The position numbers and the translations under genes are program-made. Below the pieces are notes generated by a model, which did no database searches, was not told the origin of the DNA, and saw only the letters and a list, made by a program, of their open reading frames with translations. Of a DNA stretch of 64,000 nucleotides, positions 41,530 through 53,000 are shown piece after piece (the stretch's first letter is position 1; every line of letters begins with the position of its first letter). Source of the DNA: Ceratorhiza oryzae-sativae (taxonomy: Eukaryota > Basidiomycota > Agaricomycetes > Cantharellales > Ceratobasidiaceae); assembly GCA_030998015.1 (NCBI GenBank), contig JARWMV010000013.1:1-64000 (forward strand), in the 5' to 3' direction.

Positions 41530-42055
41530 TGTCATGGCTGAGACCATGACACAGATTTTATTATGATTTTCCTATATTTTATACATCTCTCTTTCTCATA
41601 TTTTTGGACAAGTCCTGTTTAATTGGATATATGCATAGAATTACTTACATGATCACATGACCTTGTTGTTGTTTATGTTCTGTTTGTACCTTCTGGAATA
41701 TTCTGTTATGTGGCACCATTCTTACATTGTATGATAGTTGTCTTGCACCATATGTGTATTTGATATAACTCATCATATGAATATATAAGGGAGAGTCTGA
41801 GAGCCTTAAGCCTCAGAACTCAACCTCCTGTTGTATCCCCTCTACTACCTGTGTGACTTATAGTCCATAGTTCCTGCCCAGTCCTCTTAAGGACAAGTGC
41901 AAATACTTCCACATCCTTGCATCTTATCACACCCTTACTCTCTGTCACACGTCTCCCCCTTGACATTGTGACTTAGACCTCCAGCACTGTTGCCTATAGG
42001 TCTCCCATCATCCCCTTAGACGTTTGGGTCATCCCTTCTGGTTGTAGCTCTGACA
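41530..42055 (+). repeat. Element J 3' LTR (526 bp)
   Basis: Same length as the 5' LTR. Differences between the two are mostly CA in one and TG in the other at the same dinucleotide, as expected for independent decay of the same CpG. Confidence 0.92.
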
Positions 42056-42078
42056 GAAGCATCCAGAGGGTCATGACA
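42056..42078 (+). repeat. Element D 3' LTR, last 23 bases
   Basis: Ends CCAGAGGGTCATGACA, like the end of the LTR of A. The first five bases (GAAGC) are the target duplication of J. Host sequence begins at 42079. Confidence 0.85.
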
Positions 42079-42248
42079 GCTCATGCCTAAAAAGTGGGTT
42101 GTATGGACCATTACTTCTCATATACTCTAGCCTCCATGGCAGAAACTTGGTTTCAGATTCTCATGAGAGTTGTCTACAAGGCCATATTTATGCCATATTT
42201 TTAAATCATCATGGTTTTGCAGAAACCTCAAGTTGGCCAGAAATGGGC

Positions 42249-42791
42249 TCAAAATCGGACCGGCCAGAAGCCGGTCTCCCCTGGTATCACGTCTTGTGAC
42301 CGTACGGCCTCCTCGGCGGGTGGTAGCATAGCAATGAATGAGTTCCTGAGCTGATCTTTATCGTTGAGAGCCGGGTCCGAGGTCCGCATATCATACCATC
42401 CTGTCTCCAAACCAGTATGAGATGTTACAATGCACAGACAGTCGATCAGCAACTTGATCCAAACAACTGGGTTGATCCAGGATTTTTTTCCAGTTCGGAA
42501 TGATGTCTTCGCAGCAGCTCAGCTCTTCAACGTGAATGCAGTAGACCTAAACCCTCGTAGAGGCCATCTTCCGGTTTGTACATTGATCAAATAACCGCTA
42601 AGAGTATGAACAATCTGTGAGTACTTCATCTGGAATGTACGCTTCACGTCAATAAAGAAACCGGCGCTTTCTGGGGGAGTTCGCTCTCCCCAGTTAAAAG
42701 ATATCCGGTGACATTGGGGCTCCGTACCCCCCTCCCCCAAGATGTCCTTGCTGTCTACAACTTTCGCCCTTATGAGATCATGTCCCGGCAC
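42249..42791 (-). CDS. Possible host gene fragment, unknown function
   Basis: Two frames in the same phase on the minus strand, 42791-42519 and about 42500-42249, are separated only by one TGA (near 42519) that may lie in a short intron or be a mutation. The joined reading would be about 180 aa, with blocks such as HRISFNWGERTPPESAGFFIDVKRTFQMKY and SGYLINVQTG. No family was recognised. Further exons may lie upstream to 43200. Element D ends 170 bases past its 3' end and could have cut the gene. Weak call. Confidence 0.25.
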
Positions 42792-43333
42792 TCGGTACGG
42801 AAAGTAGTGAAAAGGTTGATGGGATAATTTGAGAATCAGAAGAACAGAGCTTGGCCATCTAATTCTGCAAGAAGTTGACAGTTGCCTATGACGAGAGGAT
42901 TAATATCTTAGAGGATCGTTGGGACGAATGTTAGTCGTACCTGGTGGGTCCAGATCGCGCTTGATAGCTATCGAGCCCTCGTTGAAATGCACAACATGGC
43001 AACGGAAATCGGCTGGCCCAGTACTCTTTATATTGTTGGACATTGGGTTTCGGTATGGGGCTTGACTGCGGCAACGATGCCACTCGGTTTGGGTCAATTG
43101 TGTTTACCAATATTTGCGACAAACCTTGCTGACTCAGCTTCCCCAAGTCGCAACGACGCCGATTCCAATCCCTCCCAACGTCACGCGGGACGAGCACAAC
43201 CCCCTCCCCGGACGAGTCGTTTCAAAACCTGGGCACTGAATAAAATAAAGTGGAAAACCACACTACTTTAATTGTCTCTGCGCTGGAATCGCCACACGCT
43301 GTCTTTCGCCGGCCCCCACCCAGACAACCCGTC
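42792..43333. other. Region upstream of UNC50, no firm gene
   Basis: Short frames on both strands without recognisable content. The last 100-200 bases before 43334 must hold the UNC50 promoter; the AATAAAATAAAG near 43240 is A-rich but not a clear TATA box. Confidence 0.35.
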
Positions 43334-44614
43334 ATGTCCGTCCTTCCGACCGTCGCCCCTCATACACCCACCGGACTCCGAATAACATCTCCTCGAACAC
43401 CTCGTACGATGAGAACGTTTAACCCGAGACATACCTCGGGAGAGTGGGATGATCAAACGAGGTTTGGTGGGACAGCCAAGGTGCCAGTGATGTTCAAGAG
43501 GTTGTTCAAATTTTCGCAAATGGCGAGTGTGATTAGCAAAGTTTGCTCTATAAGGCTCACTAAGATGGTTTAATCCTCAGGATTTTGAACTAGCAGCGTG
43601 GCAGCTGACTTACCTGTGCGTTGCGCCTCGGCGAGTGTGAGTACGTCTTAGCAAGTTAGTGTGTTACCTTGGTTTCTTACGTGGCTTGCTCTTAGATACA
43701 AGAATGTTTACTTTCACAAACGTATGTCTATCCATTCCTGTTTTTCTGTTGATGTCGCTCGAGCTAACCGAACCGCATTTCCAGAAACGAAGAATACTTG
43801 GGCGCGGGACGATCCGGCGATACTATGGCTTATATCTGCGGCCTTGTGTGGTAAGAACCTTCATCCGGCGGCTTCAATCCGTGGCTGATTATCTCAATTC
43901 CTTACGCGCCACATATAGTGTCAGCAACGGCATGGGGTCTTGTGTATTCCATGTCCCCATTAGAAATCGTCAAGCTAGCAGTCTTGATGATCTTGAGAGA
44001 CTTTCTCTTGGTTGGTGCTGTGGTAGCTACGCTCGTCTGGTATGTCCATCCCACCCGCCTGCAACAGCGATTTGTAATCCGAGTGATTATATCGATAGGT
44101 TATTCGCAAACACCCTACTCCTCTCGAATCCGACACCGTTGTCTCTCACATCCTCCCAGTCATCCATTTCAACAGCTCCAGCCCAACGAGTAGAATGGGC
44201 ATACGCATTCGACGTACACTGCAACGCGCTCTTTCCACTCATTTTGGTGCTGCATGGCGCCCAACTGGTACTCTTGCCAGTAGTGAGTCGAGATGGATGG
44301 GTCTGGATGTGGTTGGGAAACTCGGTTTGGGTTGGCGGGTAAGTTTAGGCCATTGACCCAAACGTGAAACTTGGAATGCTGAATCCACATGACAGACTCA
44401 CACAGTACATTTACATTACGTATTTGGGCCTGAACGGTGAGTTTCACATTAGAGCACAGGTCTTGGAGTTGATGGTGTCCATCCAGCTCTTCCGTTCTTG
44501 GTTCGAACTGAGCTTCTATTATTCCCGCTTTTGCCTCTCTTTGCTGCATATGCGGTTTCACTTCTCGGCTTCAACGTCGCGCGATGGGCGCTGCAGCTAT
44601 ACTTTGGTTCATAG
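43334..44614 (+). CDS. UNC50: UNC-50 / Gmh1 family Golgi membrane protein (288 aa)
   Basis: Eight exons, 43334-43522, 43581-43636, 43696-43721, 43785-43850, 43919-44039, 44099-44338, 44396-44436 and 44487-44614, sum to 867 nt in one frame, start ATG and stop TAG. Family hallmarks are read across exon joints: DFELAAWQLTYLCVAPRR, NTWARDDPAI, AWGLVYS, DFLLVGAVVATLVW, VEWAYAFDVHCNALFPL, YIYITYLGLN and a C-terminal VARWALQLYFG. Five or so hydrophobic segments fit the known multi-pass topology. Family members act at the inner nuclear membrane and Golgi and, in yeast, bind the Arf GEF Gea1/2. The first intron begins with GC rather than GT (TGGCGAGT). The 3' end lies 83 bases from the stop of the converging TPR-CHAT gene. 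All other introns are 50-70 bp GT-AG. Confidence 0.93.
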
Positions 44615-44697
44615 CAGTGTGAGCTCATGACGTCCACGCAACCCTAGGATGAAAACAATGTACGTTTGAAAGAAGTACGGTAATACATTGACTCCCA

Positions 44698-47600
44698 TTA
44701 CAATCCTATGTGAATAAACGGAATCCAAGCCGCAAACCGTTCTTCTCCAATCGTATCGCGCAGGTTCTGGACCGCAACATGCAGGGCTCTAGCCGCGCGA
44801 GTGTAGTCAGGTACACCATTTTCGAACAAGCCGTTGTACACCTTGTCTGCGACGAGAGGGGCATGATTGTCATTAATTGCCCACATCGTTGCAATCACCG
44901 TTCGATACCCAGCCATCAACATACCCGCCGCAAGATGAACCGACTCATCGGGGAGATCGTCGTGGCCCGAAGCGGTCTGACATGCCGACAGAAATGCAAA
45001 TTCTGCATATTCGAGCGGCTCTTCGGCAATCGTTGACAAGTCCAGCGTTCCGCCGTGAAGATGGAAGCAACTCTTGGTCGGATCGCCCTCGTTTTGTTCG
45101 GCGTGGCAAGCTAGGTGGACCCAGCTATGAGACCTCATAGCTTCAAGTACGGCATTGGGCGTGGCCTGGTTTTCGTCGAGTCGTGTAAACCCGAGAGGGT
45201 TTGCATAGCCTGAAATCACGTCAAGTTCTTTGACAGTCGCGGGAAGGGCCTTGAGTGTACCGAGGCTTGCCTGGCCGACGCCCAGGATGCCCTGAAAGTG
45301 GGGTGTGGGGTTGCGCGGCGTAAGGAGAGCCGTGAGGGTTGGTGTGTAGGACGATATTACATAATTGAATGCCCTTGACGTTGGGTGACCTTTGTCGTAT
45401 AGCCCCGCTGCATGTAGTGGCAGAAATGCGAGCGGCCCTGTTGTGCACCAGGTGATTCGGGGCAATTTTTGAATGTCTGATTGAGGCTATAATGACGGGT
45501 AAGCCAAAGCACAGTTGTCTATAAAGGAGCGAGCCTACCTGATAACCCAAGTAGCTCAAGATTGGATGTACAATGTCAGTCCACAAAAGCGCCAATACCT
45601 CTTTATAAGGATTTTCCGAGTTCTCGGAGGGATGAAATACCGGGCCCCTGTGCTGGCGCGAGTGCACTCCCGATAAATCCAGCGCTTTTCGAAGTTTCAG
45701 ACTGGCAGCCGAGACCTTATCAGGTGAAACGGAAGGAAGTGGCAAGTGTTCGAGGTGGCTCGAATTCGGTCGGATAATCAGAACATCGCATTCGCCTTCG
45801 GTGAGATTAATCATGGCGACAACCCCCGAGTGAGCCGCTTCCAATAGCTCCGATATTGCTTTGGGGCGATATGGGTTCTCTTCCCCGAGCGTGCTATCAA
45901 TTTTCTTCATCAAGTCTTCCCATTCGAATGCTAACCTGCGTCGCAAACGCGCCGACTGCTCGCCAGAGTGTAAGGTCAAACTAGTATCTTCTCCTGAAGA
46001 CCCCCGTTTGGCCGCTCGGGCGAGAGATTCCGCGGTCCTTTTCAGATCAGCGGCCAAATCAGAATCGATTGCCCCAGTACTTGTTGGGGAGATTTCAGTT
46101 GCAAGTCTTGCTTCCAAACGATCGAACGCCCTCGCTCAAACCACTCCAATGCAAGGCCGAGCTTCCCGAGATATATCGCGGCTCGAACGGCAGTAGCGAC
46201 GGCATCACCTAATTCAGTCACTTCATGATAACGCTGAGAGACTGAGGCCCCTAGCCATACTACCGATGGTAAAAGTTCCATAAGTCGCTTCTGAGCATCA
46301 ATTGAGGGAGCTTCCCCATGTACTTCCGATAGAGTAGCCCATTGCCGAGAAGCTTCAAATCGAGTGTTTGGGTGACCAGTCGAAAGTAATGCGGCAGTAG
46401 AAAATGTTTTTATGGCCTCATCCATGTCATCCATATTTTTATCATGCAAGTACCGAGCCTTGTACGCGTAACCGAGGTTCATAAGCTCCTGCAGTCGGTC
46501 GGCATGGTCATTCGGCAAAAGCTCAACTGCTTGCGTGGCACAGGCGATAGCCTTGGTGATGTCGGCCACTTCGTTAGACTTCGTATACCGGAAGAGGTAC
46601 GAGGAGCAGAGATTGTTGAGAACTATTGGATTCAATATGGCATGTCTCCCTTGAAGCTTCACTGCTTCGACTTGACTCAAGATTGCCTTATTGAGGTCTG
46701 TGATATCTTGGGTGCCCTCAAAAAGGTGCATATATGCCCGGCCTAGGTCGTAGAGGCAACTGGGTTTATGTGGATGATCGTCTGGAGTCATATCGGTTGC
46801 TTTTTGATACAACTGAATCGCCTTCTTGATGTTGCTATAATCGCCAAATCGATCGAAGAGAAAGAAATGGGATGAAGCCAATTCGCATAAGCGCGATGGA
46901 AATTGTGGGTGGTCGTCCGGGATAAGTTCTACCGCCGTTGAACGATGGGCGAGCGATTGATCGAGGTCTGAGACTACACCCAAGCGCTTGAAACGCAATT
47001 CGTACGCATCACCAAGCCCGGATGCGAGTAGATTCACTCGCTCCACCTGATTTCCAATCTCTAAATTCGACGCCTCAAGTAGGATTTCGATACAATCGTC
47101 AATATCCTTGATATTCTCGAAGAATACGAACTTTTCTTTCAGCGCCTCGGCGAGCTTTTGTGAGGTGATCAGTCGGAATGGATGTCGTTCTGTTAGGAGG
47201 GATAGTGCTGCCTGGTGACATGCGATAGACTTTTCGATATCAACGAGTCGATTGGTTCGCTTAAAGCGCGCACAATAGGCCGCGCCAAGGCTCCCCAAGC
47301 ACATTGGTCGGTCACTGAGAGCACCAGTCTCCCATTCCAAGGCCTGCTCAGCGTATTTGATCGATTCTGTGACCTCATGGATGGAATCAAAACGATCAAG
47401 CCGGAAGAGATGACAGGCACTCAAGTCAGTCAAAAAACTAGCCTCCTGTTTGTCCAGCTGTTGTGCGATTGTGACAGCGTGCTGCAGGTTTTCTGATGCG
47501 GTTTCAAGGTCGGACAGGCTACCCGTCCGCTCGTAGCGCGCAATATAGGCATTCCCGAGACTATTGAAAAATTCAGGGTGCTCCGCTGCAGCTGGGATCG

Positions 47601-48374
47601 TCTGTAACAAGCAATCAATTGCCTCGTTCGCATTATTGAGATTTCCAAATCGTGCAAAACGAGCACCGTGTATGGTTCCTAAAGCTAGATAATATTGTGC
47701 GTTGAGAACGGGGTCATCAGAAGTATTGCACTGGATGGCTTGGAGTTGGTTTGTAAATGCGTCATTGAGATCCCGGATTTCACCCATGCGCTGGAAGCGC
47801 AGGAGCTGCACTTGAGCGAGGTTGTGATAGAACCAGGATCTCATCACATTTTGGGGAGCACACAATGAGAGAGCGCGGCGAAGGAAAGTCTCCGCCTTGT
47901 CGAGTGCTGGTACACTATCCCGCATTCCGTAGGATTTTATCATCTCCGTTGCTGAAGAATTCAGCCAATCAAGTGCGCCTTGATAATTCTCGAGATTTAG
48001 CGCCGTACATCCACTAGATGTTTCACCGAATGTTCGAACTAGCTCTGAGTTAGTGAGTGAATGTAAATCTCTGGCGCGAGGCATGCAGCAAGCAAGATAT
48101 TTTTGGCTGATCCAATCCTTCAAATCTTGTTCTTCAGCAATAGAAAGAAATCAGCGAGCGTCAACTTCAGTTCTTCTCTGTCGGTTTGTTCCGAGATTCG
48201 TTGAAAGAACTCCATTATTCGAGGGTTGATCTCATTCTGTTCACTTGTCGCTTCGTCCCCTGAACTCGATCGGGTGGGACTATTCATAGTGTCGTCCGGG
48301 TTCATCTCAGCACTATTCGTATCCTGTAGTGGAGAGACGAAGTTGTTAGCGAGAAATATGCTGTATGGATTCAT
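44698..48374 (-). pseudogene. TPR-CHAT protein (caspase-like), with two frameshifts
   Basis: Minus strand from the ATG at 48374 to the stop at 44698, about 1200 codons. A hydrophilic N-terminus of about 80 aa precedes more than ten TPR-like repeats (spacing about 50 aa, e.g. LGNAYIARYERTGSLSDLETA). The linker GLALEWFERGRSIVW leads to a C-terminal CHAT domain with catalytic His in HLACHAEQ and Cys in AFLSACQTA. An intron of 52 bp (45538-45487, GTAGGC...TTATAG) keeps the frame. Two frame changes without splice sites lie near 48125 and in a G run near 46065, so the gene is a pseudogene or the assembly has errors there. CHAT domains are caspase-superfamily peptidases; in many fungi such TPR-CHAT genes are numerous and are suspected to act in cell death or self/non-self response. 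Confidence 0.82.
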
Positions 48375-50042
48375 GACCTGTCAATTGACAAATGAGATAT
48401 TTAATTAATATTTTATCCCGAGTGTTCCCTACCTCACAAGAACTTCGTATTCTGGAAAGTTGGACGAGGATGCCAGTGTTTCAAAACTGGCAGCCATTGT
48501 GGCAAATTGGCCGAGCGCAGGGAACTGGGCCATTGATTGCTGGAGTACCCACAGATTTTTATATCATGTAGATCTGTGCACCTTTTTTACTGTGATATGA
48601 TCACTCATCACAACACGTGTCTCCAAATACCATCGATGTGATGGGGCCGAACATTGTAGGTAGACTAGGATGCATTTAGCAGGCGCGAAAATTTGCCTCT
48701 GACGTCGATAGACGCTGGAGGTTTAAGTCTAGACGGGTTCCCTAAGTGAAGTATAGTGTGAGGAGCATAGCCAGGGCCATCAGGGCGGCAAGCACAGGAA
48801 CGTTGGTGTCATGACACTCCTGGGCGGCCGGTGAAATCTGGCGGCGGCTTACAACCCTTGAAGACACCCGTGGTTCAATGCCGGGCGCAAGCTACCATCA
48901 CTCTTCCAGCTTCGAGGATGTCAATTCTTCGCCTGATGAAATATGACCTTCATAGATTTCACCGGGAGCGGCGAAAGACGTTAGTGGGGTTGGGGTTGTT
49001 GCAGTCATCCCGAGCTCGTCCGTCCATCGTGCCTGATTAAGCCTCCACTTTCAAGTTCTGCAACCTTAATCCTCAATGACGATGAGCTTGTGCGGTCCGT
49101 ATCTCGCCTAACGAAGCTCCACCGTGTGGAGCGCAAGGTAGACCGTGATTGAATAAGATGTACCAGCCGAAGCGAGGTCGACTGCACGGATGATACTTAA
49201 GTTTTTATGCTTGATAATGAAGTCTGAGGCAACAGCCCTTGGTGATCGGACATAAGTCGCATGTATCGCATTTGACCAGACTGCCTCGATAGTTAACTCT
49301 ACAGAATCCGATGAGTTCATTTGAAGACAGTCGGCCACGTTTCCGATTCAAGCCATGGCACCTGGGGATCTCGGCCGTTCATAATATGGGATTAGGATCT
49401 TGGGATAAGCATATCGACATGATCTCATCTGAGTTGGATCTATATGCCGGCTTTTTATCTCAGCCGCCAATAACCTGAATTTGCGGGCCGTGTAATGTTA
49501 AGATGCGATTAGTGTATCTTAGACTCTAGCCCGTCCTGTATATCGACTGACGGATCTCGCGAGGTTACGTGAGACTGAAACTGGAGGAGATGAACCCGCA
49601 TAGTAATGTCCTGATTTGGACGAAGTCTGTGTTTCATTTCGAGTATATGAGCAAAATTTCGACGCGTGCTCGAATAGTGACGACGCCCCAATACTGATAC
49701 CGGCCGGTCATTGAGCCAAATTCGGCTGAGGCGATTTCCACGCCACCATGTGGTCACGTGTTGAGTTTGCCGACTTCACACATGCATCGTGGAATGCAAT
49801 CCTCACTGGACTACCACTCCGTTATCAACTTCCGCCTTTGATTAAATGTTCAGGATTGTCTAGGAGCATCTATCATATAAGGCTCGCGCAAATCTCGTTT
49901 GTTGTGCATCAATCTATGCGGCTGGTTTCGGGTTAGCCCGCTGTTTACTTAGTATAAAACGGACAGCATGCCGAGTTTTCAAGAAGGTCACATGTTGTGT
50001 TTCTGCCGCCACTCGCTAAGCCAACGCGGCCTTATGCTTCAC
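48375..50042. other. Region between the TPR-CHAT gene and the DNA transposon, nothing identified
   Basis: Only short frames without recognisable domains or convincing splice structure. The first 200-300 bases should hold the TPR-CHAT promoter. Confidence 0.4.
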
Positions 50043-50047
50043 TCCAA

Positions 50048-53000
50048 GTGGGGACCGGCAGCCGAAGGCTGCCGAGTGTCCAGGTGGCGGGATGGACCAA
50101 ACAACTACACATACTGTTTTAGTCGAAAAGCGTGGGGTCATGTAGAAAATACAAGTTAATTTGAAGTTGTTAAGAGACATACTGTGTTTCATTCAATGTG
50201 TTTAATAATCCCATTCTGGATCCAAATCCATATGCTCATCTGGATAATGCTCGGACTCACTGATATGCCCATCGTGCATCTCAGTATCACTACAGCCCTC
50301 CTCATTTTCTCTACTTTCTGCTCCTTTCTCGGCCATTTCAACTCTACGTCGACATAGAGCCTTCAAAATCTCCTCTATTTTCGCTTGTTTGTTCTTTATT
50401 TTACTTTTTGCAGGAATTGTTCTGTCCCCGAGCTCGCGAAGCTTGTCGATTTGGGCATCTAGTTGAAGAACCTTGAGTTTTGAGAGCTCGTCAACGCTGG
50501 CATAATCATTGATTTTGACCTGTGCAAGTCTGTCTTTGGTCGCTGCTTTTCGTTGGCTTGTTCTTGCTACGTTAACTAGATTACTCTCCACCCTTTTCTC
50601 CCACACTTCGTTCTGTTCAAAACGCGCCTCCTTTGAGGCACCGCTAGCGTTGATTATACGGGCCTCCTTGCGTGTAAATTTCTGGTCTTTTTTGCTTAGT
50701 ATATTACGGGAGAATTCGATAGTATTGTTTTGTTTTCACATGACTCGAGCATTTCGTTGATTATCTGTGATGAATGGCGCCGGTCGCAGCATCTGGCGAC
50801 ACTGGCCAAGTGCCCCCTCGCTAGCGTCATTTGTAGTGCTGCTCCATACGCTTTGCCGCTGTGTGGGAGTAGCTTGGCTAATGGGACCACCTGGAGTGAA
50901 TTCAGCCGTGAACTGCTCCCAAGTATCTAGAGCACCCTGAAAAAAAGCAACTAGAGCTTCGCGTAGGTGCGGCAAGGTGCTACCTGTTCGTGCGACATGA
51001 TACATAAAGTCCGGATGATCCCAGATGTCGCCTTCAAGTGCTCCAGTTTTGGCAGACGTGTCAGATGCAAGTAGTAAGTCTGGGTTTGCAATAATCGCAG
51101 GGCAATGAGCCTTGACCCGTTCATGGAAGTCTCCAAGGGCGAGAGCGTTCTCCAGCAAGCTTCGAACATGCGACATATAAGGACGACTAATGGCCTGCGC
51201 ATATAGCCCAAGAACAGTTAGTTCAGTGAGCGTTGGTACATCTTGTAGGCCGTTGAAGACATTAAGCTTGATATTTGTGAAACCTGGAGCGTTTTTGGCA
51301 TTGTGAACTCGCTGAAAAAAGCGCAGATACATCTTGCGGTTGATTACAAGCTCTACTGCAGCGTCAAAGTGTGACCCGTACCGTGTATTGCTTGTATTGG
51401 GGAAACTTAGCCGGAAACCAAATTGTTTCTTGGATGTACGTCAACCGATGCAAAGCAAATGAATTCTATGCGCATACCTCAAAATAGTGTTTGTAAGTAT
51501 CTTGCTGTCCAACTTTGTCATTCTTGTTGTTGATGATAGCACCTGCTAGACTCGTAAGCTTGACACTGCCTTGTGAGCTTTCTTGCTTTCGCTTTTGGGA
51601 GGCTGGTATACTGTCTCCCAGGGAAGCGTTCGTCCTTCCTGTCTTGAACTTGTTGTGTAAGGTAATTGGGGGAGAGAGTTTGTTTGCTGCCCATACAACT
51701 GCCATCGCATTCGCACCTCCTTTGACTGCATTTAGCTCTTTATGCATGCAGCATCCTGTCCAGACGACAAAAGATGCATTGCTCTGCTCCTCCTTGGACA
51801 GCGCCCGAAATGACTCCTCGCCAGTTGTAAGAGCTAGAGCTAGCCATGCGTCATGCGTTATAGCACTCTGTTGATCAGGATTCAGATGCTCCCAGTTGCC
51901 CGCTGCGCAATAGGCAATATCTAGATGCGTAGAGAGTGCCTGTATGCGCTCTTCTTCGCTCATCGCGGCTATGACTTTCTGTCTGCGAAGCTCACAGTTG
52001 CAGTCAACCATCCAGCCTCCCAAGATCTTGAAAAGAAGTTTTTGATCGGAAGCATGATCTGTGAGAACAGCTCGCGTTTTTAGAGCAAAATGCTGCACAG
52101 TTGTGGAATTATTTTCTCCTAATGGACTTCTGCTCAATATATTGCAGCAAGTGCTGATAAATTTCTTCCAGCCTTCAAATTGCAACTTCGCAGTATGATT
52201 TGCCGCTTTTTGAACCCCCAGAGAGCGCAACGGAGGAGCCTCTGGAGGTGCGCATTTTGTCTCTTCATGGGGCACTTTGTCTGTGTAATTAGGCACTGGC
52301 ATTCGGATTAGTCTGGCTTCGTGCTGCTGGTTCTTGATCCCTGTGCCATCGCCACAGATGGACAAGTCTGCTGAGGGCAATAAACTATATTATACGGCTA
52401 CAAGACAATATGCTGACAGGTAGTTTTACTGATTTCATAGGCAATCTGCATCTGCGCTTGCACTAACCCTTCAAGCACAATTCGGGAGACGCTTCGTGCA
52501 CTGATAGAGTCTACAACTGCTAGACCAAAGGTTCAAGTTATACAGCAGATTACCAGCATTATTTTCTCCGTAGACACTTGTAAACCAGCTAACTCTCGTA
52601 GCATATCGCGAATGTCTGGGAGAATTATACCATGGTTATCTTTAAGCGATCGACTACCATCTGTGCAAGCTTTTGATTCGGCAAGCTTGGCAGCATTACA
52701 AGCCTTTTGTGCTGGTGCACGTACGATTCGCTTGCGCAAAGCGTCACTGCTGCGCTTGAGTCTGCACATGCATTTTCGAAGCTGTTGTATGATTGCTTGG
52801 TCTTTTTGAATAATCTGCGATGTTTTCGCTGCCGCTACCGTATGATTTTGAGACTCCGTCAGTAGAGTGGCAATGCTACTATCTAGTGTAGTAGTTCTAG
52901 TACTAGCACAAGTAATTTTTTTGTCCAAAAGACGATTCGAGATTTCCGCCTTTGAGAGCGCACTACTCCTAGCTTCTAGTTCGCCTAGCGCCCAGTTTAA

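Larger units (their letters stand above)
35784..42055 (+). mobile_element. Element J: complete-length Ty3-gypsy chromovirus (6272 bp), inactive
   Basis: Two LTRs of 526 bp each (35784-36309 and 41530-42055), self-priming site, gag, pol and polypurine tract (41520-41529) are all present. It lies in the LTR of D, flanked by GAAAC and GAAGC, a 5-bp duplication with one change. Gag and pol are broken by stops of the C-to-T kind. Confidence 0.93.
29210..42078 (+). mobile_element. Element D: 3' half of a family A element, carrying J and E3
   Basis: Resumes inside RNase H at 29210, where G is inserted, and continues through integrase, ORF-P, Q, Rep, a truncated tRNA-like unit, polypurine tract and 3' LTR. 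The Rep gene is split by solo LTR E3 and the 3' LTR by element J. The end at 42078 (GGGTCATGACA) borders host DNA. The 5' half lies left of the window. Confidence 0.88.

Noticed and set aside
43659..44342. A 227-codon frame overlapping UNC50
   Set aside because: It reads through UNC50 introns. The spliced model gives a full, conserved protein.
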